Origin: Clostridium lentum
GTDB taxonomy: Bacteria > Bacillota > Clostridia > Clostridiales > Clostridiaceae
Direction of reading: 5' to 3'
Length of the DNA: 64,000 nt
Assembly (NCBI RefSeq): GCF_014287815.1
Contig: NZ_JACOOQ010000012.1
Span: 1-64,000, forward strand
The notes below the pieces were generated by a model. It worked only from the letters and a program-made list of their open reading frames with translations, was not told the origin of the DNA and did no database searches. The position numbers were made by a program, and so were the translations under genes. Shown piece after piece: positions 20,378 through 29,975 of this stretch (position 1 is its first letter; every line of letters starts with the position of its first letter).

Positions 20378-21574
20378 TTAATTAATAATAACCTTAGTGT
20401 CATCATCAATAGTATCATAAATCCATTTGGCATCTTCTGTATTTAAGCGTATACATCCATGGGAAGAAGGAGTTCCTAGAGTATAATCAAGAATTTGATT
20501 TTGATTTTCATCATAAGGTAAAGAATGAAACAAATAATCGCCTAGAAATTGCACCCAGTACTTACCACCTTGACCATAATCTTTAGAATAAAACCATTCA
20601 CCACGATTAGTTACAGTAAAAATCCCCATAGGAGTATCTTCGCCAGCAATTCCTGTTGAACAAATATATTTATTTACTAGTGACCAATTATTAGTATAGC
20701 CATTGTAGATAGAAACAGTTTGATTATTAATATCTACATGAATTAAATATGGTGTATTGCTGGAGATATTTAAAGTGTTAATATTGGTAGAATTTATGGT
20801 AGTTGAAATTAAATTAGTGGCTGCTTCATCATCTGAGTATGTTATTGCAGCAAGATAATCAGTACGTTTATCATCAATTTCAGATATTTTGATGTTAATT
20901 TTTTCATCATCAGCTGGCAATATTGAAGTATCATAGTTTGATAATAAATCTATAGCTTTGGAAAAGTATTCATTATCAGATAACTTTTCTGCTTCAGCAA
21001 TGAGATTATTTCTATATTTATTCCTACACTTTTCAAGCATATTTTCAGCCTTGGCATGATAATATTCTTCACTTGTAGGTATTTTTTTTAATAGTTTTAT
21101 GGCATAAGAAAAATTATTATTATCAAAAGCTTCATTAGCTAGTTCTAAAATAGAATTATAGCCATGAGAAGTTGATGGGCAATAATTTTCATCTAGAACA
21201 AGGATTAGTTTATCTAAAGATGAATTTAAAATATTATAAGAATTTATTTCGTTAAGGTAAACTAATGCTTGATACTTTGTAATAGAGTTAATTTTTAGAT
21301 CTTTACAAAGAGTATCTATCACTGAAGTAAAGTATTTATTTAAGTCAGAGCTTTGGGAATTTTTCTTCAGAACATTGATAATTTTATTATCTGATAAAAT
21401 TTCTTTGGCTGTTTTAAAATTACCAGAACTAAATTCAGTATAGAAATTATTCATAATATTAGAGTACGAAACATTTATATAGTAATTAAAAACAATTAAT
21501 AGCATAGCTAAAATTATAAAATAAGTAAAAAATTTAAAAATATTAAATTTTTTAAAGTTTAACTTTTTAAACAA
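20378..21574 (-). CDS. L,D-transpeptidase (YkuD family), membrane anchored
   Basis: The 398-residue protein has one N-terminal membrane segment (FFTYFIILAMLLIVFNYYI, about 15-33), a long linker with repeat-like helices, and a C-terminal YkuD domain with the catalytic motif SSHGCIRLNTEDAKW. It should make 3-3 crosslinks in peptidoglycan outside the membrane. The start codon is TTG at 21574, supported by GGAGGG 6 bases upstream. It is separated by about 90 bases from the downstream CCA gene on the same strand. Confidence 0.88.
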   Translation of the reverse strand: MFKKLNFKKFNIFKFFTYFIILAMLLIVFNYYINVSYSNIMNNFYTEFSSGNFKTAKEILSDNKIINVLKKNSQSSDLNKYFTSVIDTLCKDLKINSITKYQALVYLNEINSYNILNSSLDKLILVLDENYCPSTSHGYNSILELANEAFDNNNFSYAIKLLKKIPTSEEYYHAKAENMLEKCRNKYRNNLIAEAEKLSDNEYFSKAIDLLSNYDTSILPADDEKINIKISEIDDKRTDYLAAITYSDDEAATNLISTTINSTNINTLNISSNTPYLIHVDINNQTVSIYNGYTNNWSLVNKYICSTGIAGEDTPMGIFTVTNRGEWFYSKDYGQGGKYWVQFLGDYLFHSLPYDENQNQILDYTLGTPSSHGCIRLNTEDAKWIYDTIDDDTKVIIN

Positions 21575-21742
21575 GGTTATCCCTCCTTAGTATATTCATA
21601 TAATAATGTTTGACAAAAGAGTGAAATTATAAACATTAGATAAGTTTTTTATTTTACTAAAATATCATAAAGAAATTGTAACTGATTGAAAAATATGGTA
21701 ATATTAAAATAATCAATAAAATATCTTGGGGGATGTAAGTAA

Positions 21743-22570
21743 ATGGAGGATAATAATAGAAAGTTATCAAGTGATGAAAGTAGTTTGATGTCGATAAATG
21801 AACTATTGAAGAATAATGATCAATATTTATTAAATATCATTCATGATTTGAGAAGCCATTTAAATGTTATAACATCAGCTGCCCAGTTTATGGAACATAA
21901 CTATAAAGATGATAAGAACCTTAAATGTATTGAGATAATAAAGAGAAATAGCTTTAAAATGTTAAAGTTAATAAATAATTTAATAGATTCTAACAAAATA
22001 AAAAATAATTACTATAAATTAAATAAGAAGAATATTGATATTGTTCCGATGATAGAAAATACTATAAGTTGTATAGAGAAATTTGCTTCGGAGAGAAATA
22101 TAAACCTTATATTTGACACAAATGAAGAAGAATGTATTATGGCAATAGATCCAGAAGCAATAGATAGGGTTATAATGAATTTATTATCTAATGCAATAAA
22201 GTTTTCTAATGAAAATTCAAATATTTATATTAATTTAGTTGTAAAAGATAAAGAAATTGAATTATCTTTTAAAGATGAAGGCTGTGGTATTTCTAAAGAA
22301 GAAAAGGAAAGAATTTTTGATAGATTTTATCAAGGGAAAAATAATGACAATATAGAAGGGAGCGGAATTGGTTTAAATTTATGTATGCTTTTTGTTAAAG
22401 CTCATGATGGAAAGATATTTTTATAAAGTGAAATAAATAAGGGTTCTATATTTACGGTAATTTTACCAAGAAAGATAGAAGATCATATTGAAACAGTAAA
22501 AGAAGAAGGTAATTTAATTAATAAAAATCAAGCGGTAGAAATAGAATTTTCTGACACATATAAGTTTTAA
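21743..22570 (+). pseudogene. sensor histidine kinase interrupted by an in-frame TAA
   Basis: The first frame (227 codons, to 22426) has the H box (IIHDLRSHLNVI, His34), N box (NLLSNAIKFS), G1 (DEGCGIS), F (FDRFYQ) and G2 (GSGIGLNL) of a soluble histidine kinase without a sensor domain. A TAA at 22424-22426 ends it, but the same frame continues for 47 codons with SEINKGSIFTVILPR, the expected last strand of the ATPase domain, to TAA at 22568. So one nonsense change removes the C-terminal end. The ATP-binding boxes remain, so partial activity is possible. No response regulator is adjacent. Confidence 0.85.
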
Positions 22571-22584
22571 AATATATTTTTATG

Positions 22585-22613
22585 TTGATATATTAATTAG
22601 TTTATGTTAATAT
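22585..22613 (+). promoter_or_regulatory. promoter of tRNA-Arg
   Basis: TTGATA (22585-22590) and TAATAT (22608-22613) are separated by 17 bases, 13 bases before the tRNA. Confidence 0.65.
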
Positions 22614-22625
22614 TAATACTGTTAA

Positions 22626-22700
22626 GGAGCGTTAGTTAAACGGATATAACACGCCGCTACGGACGGCGCATTAAGGGTTCGATTCCTTTACGCTCTGCCA
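22626..22700 (+). tRNA. tRNA-Arg (ACG)
   Basis: Acceptor GGAGCGT pairs with ACGCTCT (one G-T pair), the anticodon loop CTACGGA gives ACG, the T arm is GGGTTCGATTCC and CCA is encoded. Confidence 0.95.
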
Positions 22701-22732
22701 AACACCGATTTTTATAAATCGGTGTTTTTTTC
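22701..22732 (+). terminator. terminator after tRNA-Arg
   Basis: AACACCGATTT/AAATCGGTGTT with loop TTAT is followed by seven T. Confidence 0.92.
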
Positions 22733-22796
22733 TTTATTATATTTTTTTTGACAATGGTTAAATTAATAATATAAGTTTATATAAGGCGGTAATTAT

Positions 22797-23927
22797 ATGG
22801 CATTGTTGATAAATCAATTAGACGAACATAATGAAAGTGGTATTATTTATTTAATTAAAAATAAAATAGAGGAAGTATTGTTTTTATACGATACTGAACA
22901 GATAGATTTGATGAAAAGTATAAGGGAATATTATTCATCAAATTTTTCCGATATAAAATTATATGAAGAAATAGTTACTGAAGGTAATATAGATGGCTTG
23001 AGGAATATACTTAAAAAATATAAACAAGATGATATGGTTATTAACCTTACTGGTGGAAAGCGAATAAATTCATTAATATTATTGAGTTTATGTAAAGAAA
23101 GTAAAATTAAATGTTTTTATACAGATATAAGAAAAAAATTTATCTACAGTTTTAATGAACAGTTATTAAAGGTCAATGAAGAAATAGAAGATTTAAATTT
23201 ACTATCAATAATAAAAGGTTTTGGTGGAAATATAGTAGATGATTCCTATGAATTATGTTTAAAGGATGATTTAATATATTTTTCAAAGCAAATTTATAAT
23301 AATTTAGATTTGTGGAATAAACATAAACAAAAATTATATGATAAGTCAATTTTTCTACATGAAGAAAATAATCCTGAAATTATTAATATAGATTATAGTA
23401 GAATTGAAGATGAAGAGAGGAATCTTCTTGATTTAATACTTAATAAGATGAAGGAAATGAATGAAATAGCCTTTAGCAAGAATAATGATAAAGTAAAGGT
23501 GCGTTTTTTAAATAACTATATTAAGGGATTTATCTTTAAAAGTGGAACATGGTTAGAGATAGCTACTAATAATTTACTTAAGAATATTAAAGAAATAGAT
23601 GAATGTAGGAATGGCGTTATTTTTTTATGGAATAATGGTAGAAAAACAGTAAGAAATGAATTGGATATAATAGCAGTAAAGGATTCAGTACCTATATGTA
23701 TATCTTGTAAAGATAGTGATAAGTACAATGAAATGGCTTTAAATGAATTAAATGTTTATGCCAGTAAGATAGGCGGGGAAAATGCTTATAAGATTCTTGT
23801 TGCTACAAAAGAGCCAATAAAAGAACCAGTAAAGATGAGAGCAAAGGAAATGGGAATACACCTTGTTATATTTGATGGCAATGAAAAAAAATTTATCAAC
23901 ACAATAAAGAATATAATTAAAAATTGA
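22797..23927 (+). CDS. orphan CARF-domain nuclease (DUF1887, Card1/Can2-like)
   Basis: The 376-residue protein has an N-terminal CARF-like Rossmann domain with the ligand-binding signature VINLTGGKRINSL (residues 81-93) followed by CFYTD, and a C-terminal PD-(D/E)XK domain with GTWLE (Glu254), NELDII (Glu288, Asp290) and ISCKDSDKY (Lys305). This is the DUF1887 layout of Card1 and Can2, cyclic-oligoadenylate-activated nucleases of type III CRISPR systems. No Cas gene or repeat array is in the window. It lies just after tRNA-Arg with its own TTGACA (22749-22754) and AGGCGG ribosome site. The usual Glu before the catalytic Lys reads as Ser303 in my alignment, so activity is uncertain. Confidence 0.82.
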   Translation: MALLINQLDEHNESGIIYLIKNKIEEVLFLYDTEQIDLMKSIREYYSSNFSDIKLYEEIVTEGNIDGLRNILKKYKQDDMVINLTGGKRINSLILLSLCKESKIKCFYTDIRKKFIYSFNEQLLKVNEEIEDLNLLSIIKGFGGNIVDDSYELCLKDDLIYFSKQIYNNLDLWNKHKQKLYDKSIFLHEENNPEIINIDYSRIEDEERNLLDLILNKMKEMNEIAFSKNNDKVKVRFLNNYIKGFIFKSGTWLEIATNNLLKNIKEIDECRNGVIFLWNNGRKTVRNELDIIAVKDSVPICISCKDSDKYNEMALNELNVYASKIGGENAYKILVATKEPIKEPVKMRAKEMGIHLVIFDGNEKKFINTIKNIIKN

Positions 23928-23935
23928 TAATTTAA

Positions 23936-23970
23936 AGGAGCAGATACTAAAAAGTACTGCTCCTAATTTT
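23936..23970. terminator. terminator downstream of the CARF nuclease gene
   Basis: AGGAGCAG and CTGCTCCT pair around ATACTAAAAAGTA and are followed by TAATTTT; the T-run is weak. Confidence 0.6.
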
Positions 23971-24019
23971 ATAGTTAAACAGTGAATGTTTCTTTGTATT
24001 CACTTAGTTAAGTTGATTA

Positions 24020-24919
24020 TTAATTAGTAGAAGGACATTTAACCCCAATTTTTTCTCCCATTTGTACCGCTGTTTCAAAGCCTAGGGAAGATTGTATAAT
24101 GATATCTTCATCTATGTCTACAGTATTGGGTTTAAAGAAGAGAATAGTTGTTGATCCACCAAATTTAAAGTATCCTTTTTCATCACCTTTTGATACTTTT
24201 TTATTAGGACAGTAGCTTTGAATTATTGATCCAACGCATGTAGCACCAACCTCTACATGAATTATATCTCCAAAGTTTTCTGATTTAAAAATAGACCATT
24301 CTCTTTTATTTTGGCAGTAAAGTTTAGCAACTCTTTCTAAAGCTGTAGGATTTACAGAATAATAATTACCCTTTATAAAGTGATTTTCTAAAGGAACTCC
24401 ATTATCAATAAAGTGAAAACGGTGATAATCAGTTGGACATAATCTCAAGACTAAACATGTTCCACCTTCATATTCTTTTGCTAGAGCATTATCTTCTAAT
24501 AATTCAGCCAGGCTATAATGAATATTTTTTACTTGTACTAAGTTTTCCATAGATATATTAGTATAAGCTAGTAATCTTCCATCACCGGGAGAAATAAGTG
24601 TATTTGAATTTTTATCAAAAGGTCGTGCTTCTGGAAGTAGCTTTCTTATGAAGAAATCATTAAAACTTTTATAAGTATTTATACTATCAGCACATTTACT
24701 CATATCTATAGAAAATGAGTTGATAAATGATTTAATTTTTCTTTTACTAAATTTCGTATTACAATAAAAGCCATAAATTTTTGAAAAAAGCTTTCTTTTT
24801 ATAAAGAGTTCTAATAAGCTTTTGCCTAAAGGAGATTCATATGTCCATTTAATATATTTTTCTCCAGCCACCTTTTCAATGTCATATTTTCCTGTTTTTC
24901 TGTTGTAAATTCGTATCAT
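24020..24919 (-). CDS. psd: phosphatidylserine decarboxylase proenzyme
   Basis: Psd converts phosphatidylserine to phosphatidylethanolamine at the membrane. The 299-residue protein shows the conserved [10 protein letters not shown], the catalytic His segment [12 protein letters not shown] and the self-cleavage site FGGST, where Ser256 would become the pyruvoyl group of a 44-residue alpha chain. Most family members have LGST; GGST is common in clostridial type II enzymes. A GTG (24922) and an ATG (24919) are adjacent; I favour the ATG, 9 bases after GAGG. No pssA gene is next to it. Confidence 0.93.
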   Translation of the reverse strand: MIRIYNRKTGKYDIEKVAGEKYIKWTYESPLGKSLLELFIKRKLFSKIYGFYCNTKFSKRKIKSFINSFSIDMSKCADSINTYKSFNDFFIRKLLPEARPFDKNSNTLISPGDGRLLAYTNISMENLVQVKNIHYSLAELLEDNALAKEYEGGTCLVLRLCPTDYHRFHFIDNGVPLENHFIKGNYYSVNPTALERVAKLYCQNKREWSIFKSENFGDIIHVEVGATCVGSIIQSYCPNKKVSKGDEKGYFKFGGSTTILFFKPNTVDIDEDIIIQSSLGFETAVQMGEKIGVKCPSTN

Positions 24920-24994
24920 CACTTAATACCTCAATAAAAGATTTTTAGTATGTATATTATTCATATTATCACATTTTCATAAAAATATGATAAA

Positions 24995-25018
24995 TAAAAA
25001 AGTGGCAAAAGCCACTTT
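24995..25018 (-). terminator. terminator of the ABC-F gene
   Basis: On the minus strand AAGTGGC/GCCACTT with loop TTTT is followed by TTTTATTT, 19 bases after the stop codon. Confidence 0.82.
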
Positions 25019-25036
25019 AATAATAAAATATATAAA

Positions 25037-26626
25037 TTATAAGCTGAATTTTTCTAAGAATTCATCATATGACATAGATCTATCGAATATTGAACCATTG
25101 TCATCAATTCTTATTATTCTATTAGCTATAGTTTGAACGAATTGGTGGTCATGAGAAGCAAATAAAATATTGCTGTTATAATCCTTTAATCCGTTATTTA
25201 CAGCTGTGATTGATTCAAGGTCTAAGTGGTTAGTAGGACCATCTAAAACTAAGACATTAGCATTAGTAAGCATCATTTTAGAAAGCATACATCTAACCTT
25301 TTCTCCTCCTGATAATACGTTAGCTTGTTTTAAAGCTTCTTCTCCAGAGAATAACATTCTACCTAAGAATCCTCTTATATAACTTTCAGATTTTTCTTCA
25401 GAATATTGTCTTAACCAGTCAACTAGGTTTAAGTTACAATCATTGAAGTATTCAGAGTTATCCATTGGGAAGTAAGCAGATGTTATTGTAATTCCCCATT
25501 TGTATGAACCTGCATCTGGTTCCATTTCGCCATTGATTATTTTAAATAAAGTAGTTATGGCAATTTCGTTACCAACGAAAGCTATCTTGTCTTCTTTATT
25601 AACTCTGAAGCTTACATTATCTAATACTTTAACACCATCGATAGTCTTGCTTAATCCTTCAACTGTTAAGATATCATTTCCAACTTCTCTTTCAGGTTTA
25701 AATCCAACGAATGGATATCTTCTGCTTGATGGTTGAATATCATCTAAAGTGATTTTATCTAATAATTTCTTACGAGATGTGGCTTGCTTAGATTTAGAAG
25801 CATTAGCACTGAATCTAGCAATGAAGTCTTGTAATTCTTTAATTTTTTCTTCTTTTTTCTTGTTTTGATCTTTAGCCATTTGAGCAGCTAATTGGCTTGA
25901 TTCATACCAGAAGTCGTAGTTACCAACATATAATTTTATTTTTCCAAAGTCAACATCAGCCATGTGAGTACAAACTTCATTTAAGAAGTGTCTATCATGT
26001 GATACTACTATAACTGTACCTTCAAAGTCACCTAAGAAGTTTTGAAGCCATCTAATTGATTTAATATCTAAGTGGTTAGTAGGTTCGTCTAGGATTAATA
26101 TTCCAGGATTTCCAAATAAAGCTTGAGCAAGTAATACTTTTACCTTTTCTGCTCCTGTAAGTTCTGCAATTTTTTTATAGTGCATATCAGTTCCGATACC
26201 TAAACCTTGTAAAAGTGATGATGCTTCAGATTCAGCTTCCCATCCGTTTAACTCAGCAAATTCACCTTCAAGTTCAGATGCTTTAATACCATCTTCATCT
26301 GTGAAATCTGGCTTAGCATATAAAGCATCTTTTTCTTTCATTATGTCATATAATCTTTTATTACCCATTATAACAGTTTCTAAAACTTCGAAATCATCAT
26401 ATTGGTAATGATCTTGTTTTAAGACTGACATTCTAGTATTTGGAGCAATTACAACTTCACCAGTGTTTGGTTCAACTTCTCCAGCTAATATTTTTAAAAA
26501 TGTACTCTTACCAGCACCATTGGCACCTATAACACCATAACAGTTACCAGGAGTAAATTTTATATTTACATCTTCAAATAATTTACGAGAACCATATCTT
26601 AAACTAACGTTTAATACATTTATCAC
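25037..26626 (-). CDS. ABC-F family ATPase (YbiT/YkpA-like) with a degenerate second domain
   Basis: This soluble protein of 529 residues has two ABC domains and no membrane segment, the ABC-F layout of ribosome-acting ATPases. Domain 1 has Walker A GANGAGKST (about 34-42), signature LTGAEKVK and Walker B ILILDEPTNHLD. Domain 2 has the normal signature LSGGEKVRC, but its P-loop reads VGNEIAITTLF, with Ile where the Lys belongs, and its Walker B reads VLDGPTNHLD, with Gly for the catalytic Glu. Start is GTG 26626, with GAGGT 7 bases upstream. The likely role is in translation; resistance cannot be inferred. Confidence 0.88.
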   Translation of the reverse strand: MINVLNVSLRYGSRKLFEDVNIKFTPGNCYGVIGANGAGKSTFLKILAGEVEPNTGEVVIAPNTRMSVLKQDHYQYDDFEVLETVIMGNKRLYDIMKEKDALYAKPDFTDEDGIKASELEGEFAELNGWEAESEASSLLQGLGIGTDMHYKKIAELTGAEKVKVLLAQALFGNPGILILDEPTNHLDIKSIRWLQNFLGDFEGTVIVVSHDRHFLNEVCTHMADVDFGKIKLYVGNYDFWYESSQLAAQMAKDQNKKKEEKIKELQDFIARFSANASKSKQATSRKKLLDKITLDDIQPSSRRYPFVGFKPEREVGNDILTVEGLSKTIDGVKVLDNVSFRVNKEDKIAFVGNEIAITTLFKIINGEMEPDAGSYKWGITITSAYFPMDNSEYFNDCNLNLVDWLRQYSEEKSESYIRGFLGRMLFSGEEALKQANVLSGGEKVRCMLSKMMLTNANVLVLDGPTNHLDLESITAVNNGLKDYNSNILFASHDHQFVQTIANRIIRIDDNGSIFDRSMSYDEFLEKFSL

Positions 26627-26745
26627 TAAATCTACCTCATTTCATTTATTATTCTTTCGATATTATAACATAAATTAATATTAAATAAATGAAAATATGC
26701 AATATTAGGATAGTAAATTAGTGAGAAAACTGTAAAAAAACATTG

Positions 26746-27393
26746 CTATATTACATAGCAAAATACTGAAATAAAGTGACTTAAGCTTCCTAATATAATA
26801 AATATGTGAAAAATTTCATGAAATTCAAATTTACCGATTTTTAATTTAGCAGGCTTTGCACCATAGATTATTCCACCAATTGTATATAGTACGCCACCAA
26901 GTACTAGCCAAAATATGCTCATAACAGGAAGATTAGCACATAGCGGTTTTAGCATAAAAATTGAGGCCCAGCCCATTCCTATATACATAGAAGTTTGTAA
27001 CCATCTTGGACAATTAAACCAACAAAGCTTAAATACTATACCAATTATTGCAATAGTAAACATAATTAAAAGCATAGGCAATCCAATTGAATTTCTTAAA
27101 GAAATTAAACAAAATGGAGCATAAGATCCAGCAATTAAAACGAAAATCATTGAATGATCTAATTTTTGGAAAAAATTAATAACTTTTTCACTAGACATTA
27201 TTCCATGATATGTTCCAGAAACTGTATAAAGTAATATTAAACAGATACCGAATATTGTAACAGAAATTATAGAAGTAAAGTTTGGATCAGTTAATACAAC
27301 TTTTGATAGCATAGCGATTAATGCAATAAAAGATAGTATTGCTCCAGCTAAATGAGTAATAGAATTTATAGGTTCTCTAAGTTTATTTATCAT
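26746..27393 (-). CDS. trhA: hemolysin III / TrhA-like membrane protein (PAQR family)
   Basis: The 215 residues contain about seven membrane helices and the family motifs ITHLAGAILSF, SGTYHG, KLDHSMIFVLIAGSYAPF and the C-terminal FHEIFHIFIILGSLSHF, whose His residues form the metal site. Members are often labelled hemolysin III, but a cell-lysing role is not established for most; TrhA in Bacillus affects membrane energetics. I start at ATG 27393, with GAGGTG just upstream; the 30 codons further upstream carry no ribosome site. It is transcribed alone. Confidence 0.85.
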   Translation of the reverse strand: MINKLREPINSITHLAGAILSFIALIAMLSKVVLTDPNFTSIISVTIFGICLILLYTVSGTYHGIMSSEKVINFFQKLDHSMIFVLIAGSYAPFCLISLRNSIGLPMLLIMFTIAIIGIVFKLCWFNCPRWLQTSMYIGMGWASIFMLKPLCANLPVMSIFWLVLGGVLYTIGGIIYGAKPAKLKIGKFEFHEIFHIFIILGSLSHFISVFCYVI

Positions 27394-27607
27394 CAAAAGC
27401 ACCTCACAATCAATATAGTTTTTTAAACTACTTATTATTATATTAATATTATGAGATGTATATAGATATATGTCAAAAGTCATTAATCTCGAAATTTTGG
27501 GATATTTTATTGAAAAATAAGATTAACATTGAAATTTTAATAAAATACTATTAATATTAAATTATATTAACTGTATGATATAGTTTTAGAAACTATATGG
27601 AGGTATT

Positions 27608-28186
27608 ATGGAAGTTAAAGATATTTTTAATGAAATGAATTTTGATAATAGAATTGAACTGGAAGAAATGCCAGAGCTTGATTTATATATGGATCAAGTT
27701 ATACAACTTTTTGAAAATAAACTTTCTTCGTTAAAGAGGAATGATGAAGAAAAGATATTAACTAAAACAATGATTAATAATTATGCTAAGGGTAAACTAT
27801 TATTACCTATTAAAAATAAAAAATATACTAAAGAACATCTTATTATGATGGCTTTTATTTATAATTTAAAAGGTGCATTATCTATAAATGATATTAAGAT
27901 TAGCCTTGATGAAGTTATAGCAAATTATAGTGAAGAAAAATCTAATGATTTAAGAGAGTTATATAATGACTACTTATATGAAAGTAAAGAGGATGAAGAA
28001 ATTTTTAAAAGTAGTATTAAAGAAAAAATAGAAGAATTGGATAATAGAGTTTGTACATCAGAGAATTTATCAAATGATTATAAAAAGAATTTTCTTCTTT
28101 TATGTTCATTAGTAAATATGAGTAATATGTATAGAAGAGCCAGTGAAAAATTAATAGATGAGTTTTTTACAAAAAATAATGAATAA
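27608..28186 (+). CDS. DUF1836 domain protein
   Basis: The 192-residue protein fits DUF1836: an acidic N-terminus, then a region resembling a MerR-like DNA-binding fold (LTKTMINNYAKGKLL followed by YTKEHLIMMAFIYNLKG, about residues 55-95). No function is established; a regulatory role is plausible. TGGAGG lies 6 bases upstream of the ATG. It is 14 bases from the ABC-class ATPase gene, so the two are probably one transcript, and the pairing is the only clue to its job. Confidence 0.75.
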   Translation: MEVKDIFNEMNFDNRIELEEMPELDLYMDQVIQLFENKLSSLKRNDEEKILTKTMINNYAKGKLLLPIKNKKYTKEHLIMMAFIYNLKGALSINDIKISLDEVIANYSEEKSNDLRELYNDYLYESKEDEEIFKSSIKEKIEELDNRVCTSENLSNDYKKNFLLLCSLVNMSNMYRRASEKLIDEFFTKNNE

Positions 28187-28200
28187 AAGGAGAAAGAGAA

Positions 28201-29895
28201 ATGAAGAGTTCTGTGGAGCTTAAAAATGAACTTTTTAAGATTGATAGTAAAGGGTATAAGGCATATAAAGTATTAGAAGGAAAATATGATTTTAAAAAAT
28301 ATGTTTTATCCATAGATCATGTTCAGGGAGATCCATTTGCTTCACCATCAAGAGTAAGGATTATTATTGATAATAAAATTGCTCAAATTCCTGAAGAGTT
28401 ATTTGATAATAAGAATAAGGAAGTTGCTGTATGTGATTTTTTAACTAGATTATTTAGCAAAAATATCAAAAATCAGAGTGAGAAAATATTTGGTTCTGGA
28501 AAAAGTGGTTTAATTGAAATAAGTAGATGTCCACAAGAAATATTAGAAAGAACAGCAATTATAAGAAATAAAAATTTTTTTGAAGCAAGATTTTATGTAG
28601 GATTTCCAGCTAGAGGAAGAAGCGTGTTAGCAAGAGAGTTAGAAAAGATAATATTTAATATAATTCCTAACATAGTGGAAAATACATTTATTTATAAAAA
28701 TATTAATAAATTAAATTTAATTAATAGAGTTAAATTAATAGAAGATCAGTTTTATATAAGAAAAAATCTTAAGGAAAAAGGGTTGGTAGCTTTTGTGGCC
28801 AATGAATCAATATTACCTAGAGAAAGTGGTGTTTCTGCAAGGCCATTAAGAAATGGTAAGAAATTTATTTCACCACAAGTTTTAGAAGTGGAATTTGATA
28901 CGCCAAATAGAGGGAAGATAAAAGGGATGGGAATACCAAAAGGAATAACTCTTATTATAGGAGGGGGATACCATGGAAAATCAACTTTATTAAGGGCATT
29001 AGAATTAGGTATATATAATCATATAGAAGGTGATGGCAGAGAGTTTGTAATTACAGATGAAAGTGCATTGAAAGTAAGAGCTGAAGATGGTAGGGCAATA
29101 ACATCAACGGATATTTCTTTATTTATTAATAATTTGCCTAATGGAAAAGATACCATTAAATTTAATACGGAAAATGCCAGTGGAAGTACTTCTCAAGCCG
29201 CTAATATTATTGAAGCAATAGAAAGTAAGTCTAAAGTTCTTTTAATAGATGAAGATACATCAGCTACTAACTTTATGATTAGAGATGATATAATGCAGCA
29301 GCTGGTGGTTAAGGAAAAGGAGCCAATAACTCCATTCATAGATGTGGCAAAAAGTTTATATAAACAATTAGGAATTTCAACTATTTTGGTAGCAGGAAGT
29401 TGTGGTGATTTCTTTGATATAGCAGATTTAGTGATACAGATGGATAGTTATGAACCATATGAAGTGACAGCTAAGGCAAAAGAATTAAGCAGAGGAAAAG
29501 TAAGCTTAAGAGATGATTTAGATATAAGTATTGATTTTGGAAGAGTTTTAGATAAGGGCTCTATTTCTGAAGGACCTAAAGGTATTAAGATTAAAACCTT
29601 AGGAAAAGATGGGTTATCTATTAATAAAGAGAATATTGATTTAAAGTCAGTGGAGCAAATTGTTGATGGTGAACAAATAAATACTATTGGTATGGCAATT
29701 AAATTTATAGAAGATAAATATTCTGGCAAAGATTTAACCATTGAAAAAATAGCAGATGAAATAGAAAAGGATATTACTAAAAATTTAATAGGTATAGATA
29801 ACATAAAAGGTGGAAATGGAAGTTTGGCTATGCCGAGAAAACAAGAAATACTTTGTGCAATAAACAGACTTAGAACTTTAAAAATTAAAAAATAA
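28201..29895 (+). CDS. predicted ATPase of the ABC class (PF09818 type)
   Basis: This soluble 564-residue protein belongs to the ABC-class ATPases with an N-terminal domain containing DHVQGDPFASPSRVRI (about 39-54). The P-loop is GGGYHGKSTLLRALE (about 258-272), and a Walker B-like stretch VLLIDEDTSATNFMIRD (about 345) carries Asp-Glu. Such proteins occur widely in Firmicutes and cyanobacteria with no proven function. There is no membrane partner, so it is not a transporter. It follows the DUF1836 gene by 14 bases and ends at a hairpin. Confidence 0.85.
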   Translation: MKSSVELKNELFKIDSKGYKAYKVLEGKYDFKKYVLSIDHVQGDPFASPSRVRIIIDNKIAQIPEELFDNKNKEVAVCDFLTRLFSKNIKNQSEKIFGSGKSGLIEISRCPQEILERTAIIRNKNFFEARFYVGFPARGRSVLARELEKIIFNIIPNIVENTFIYKNINKLNLINRVKLIEDQFYIRKNLKEKGLVAFVANESILPRESGVSARPLRNGKKFISPQVLEVEFDTPNRGKIKGMGIPKGITLIIGGGYHGKSTLLRALELGIYNHIEGDGREFVITDESALKVRAEDGRAITSTDISLFINNLPNGKDTIKFNTENASGSTSQAANIIEAIESKSKVLLIDEDTSATNFMIRDDIMQQLVVKEKEPITPFIDVAKSLYKQLGISTILVAGSCGDFFDIADLVIQMDSYEPYEVTAKAKELSRGKVSLRDDLDISIDFGRVLDKGSISEGPKGIKIKTLGKDGLSINKENIDLKSVEQIVDGEQINTIGMAIKFIEDKYSGKDLTIEKIADEIEKDITKNLIGIDNIKGGNGSLAMPRKQEILCAINRLRTLKIKK

Positions 29896-29918
29896 TTTTT
29901 AAAGATAAACTTATATAA

Positions 29919-29975
29919 TTATAAATTAAGAATGATGAGTTATGAATTTTAATTCACCTCATTAATTCTTAATTT
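29919..29975 (+). terminator. terminator after the ABC-class ATPase gene
   Basis: TTAAGAATGATGAG pairs imperfectly with CTCATTAATTCTTAA across a 20-base loop, followed by TTTTTTA. Confidence 0.7.

Noticed and set aside
22626..23970. tRNA-Arg as an integration site for an element carrying the CARF nuclease
   Set aside because: There is no integrase gene, no repeat of the tRNA 3' end downstream, and codon and base use match the neighbours.
24020..24919. GGST in place of LGST in Psd as an inactivating change
   Set aside because: The Gly-Ser cleavage pair is intact and the GGST form is usual in this enzyme subtype.
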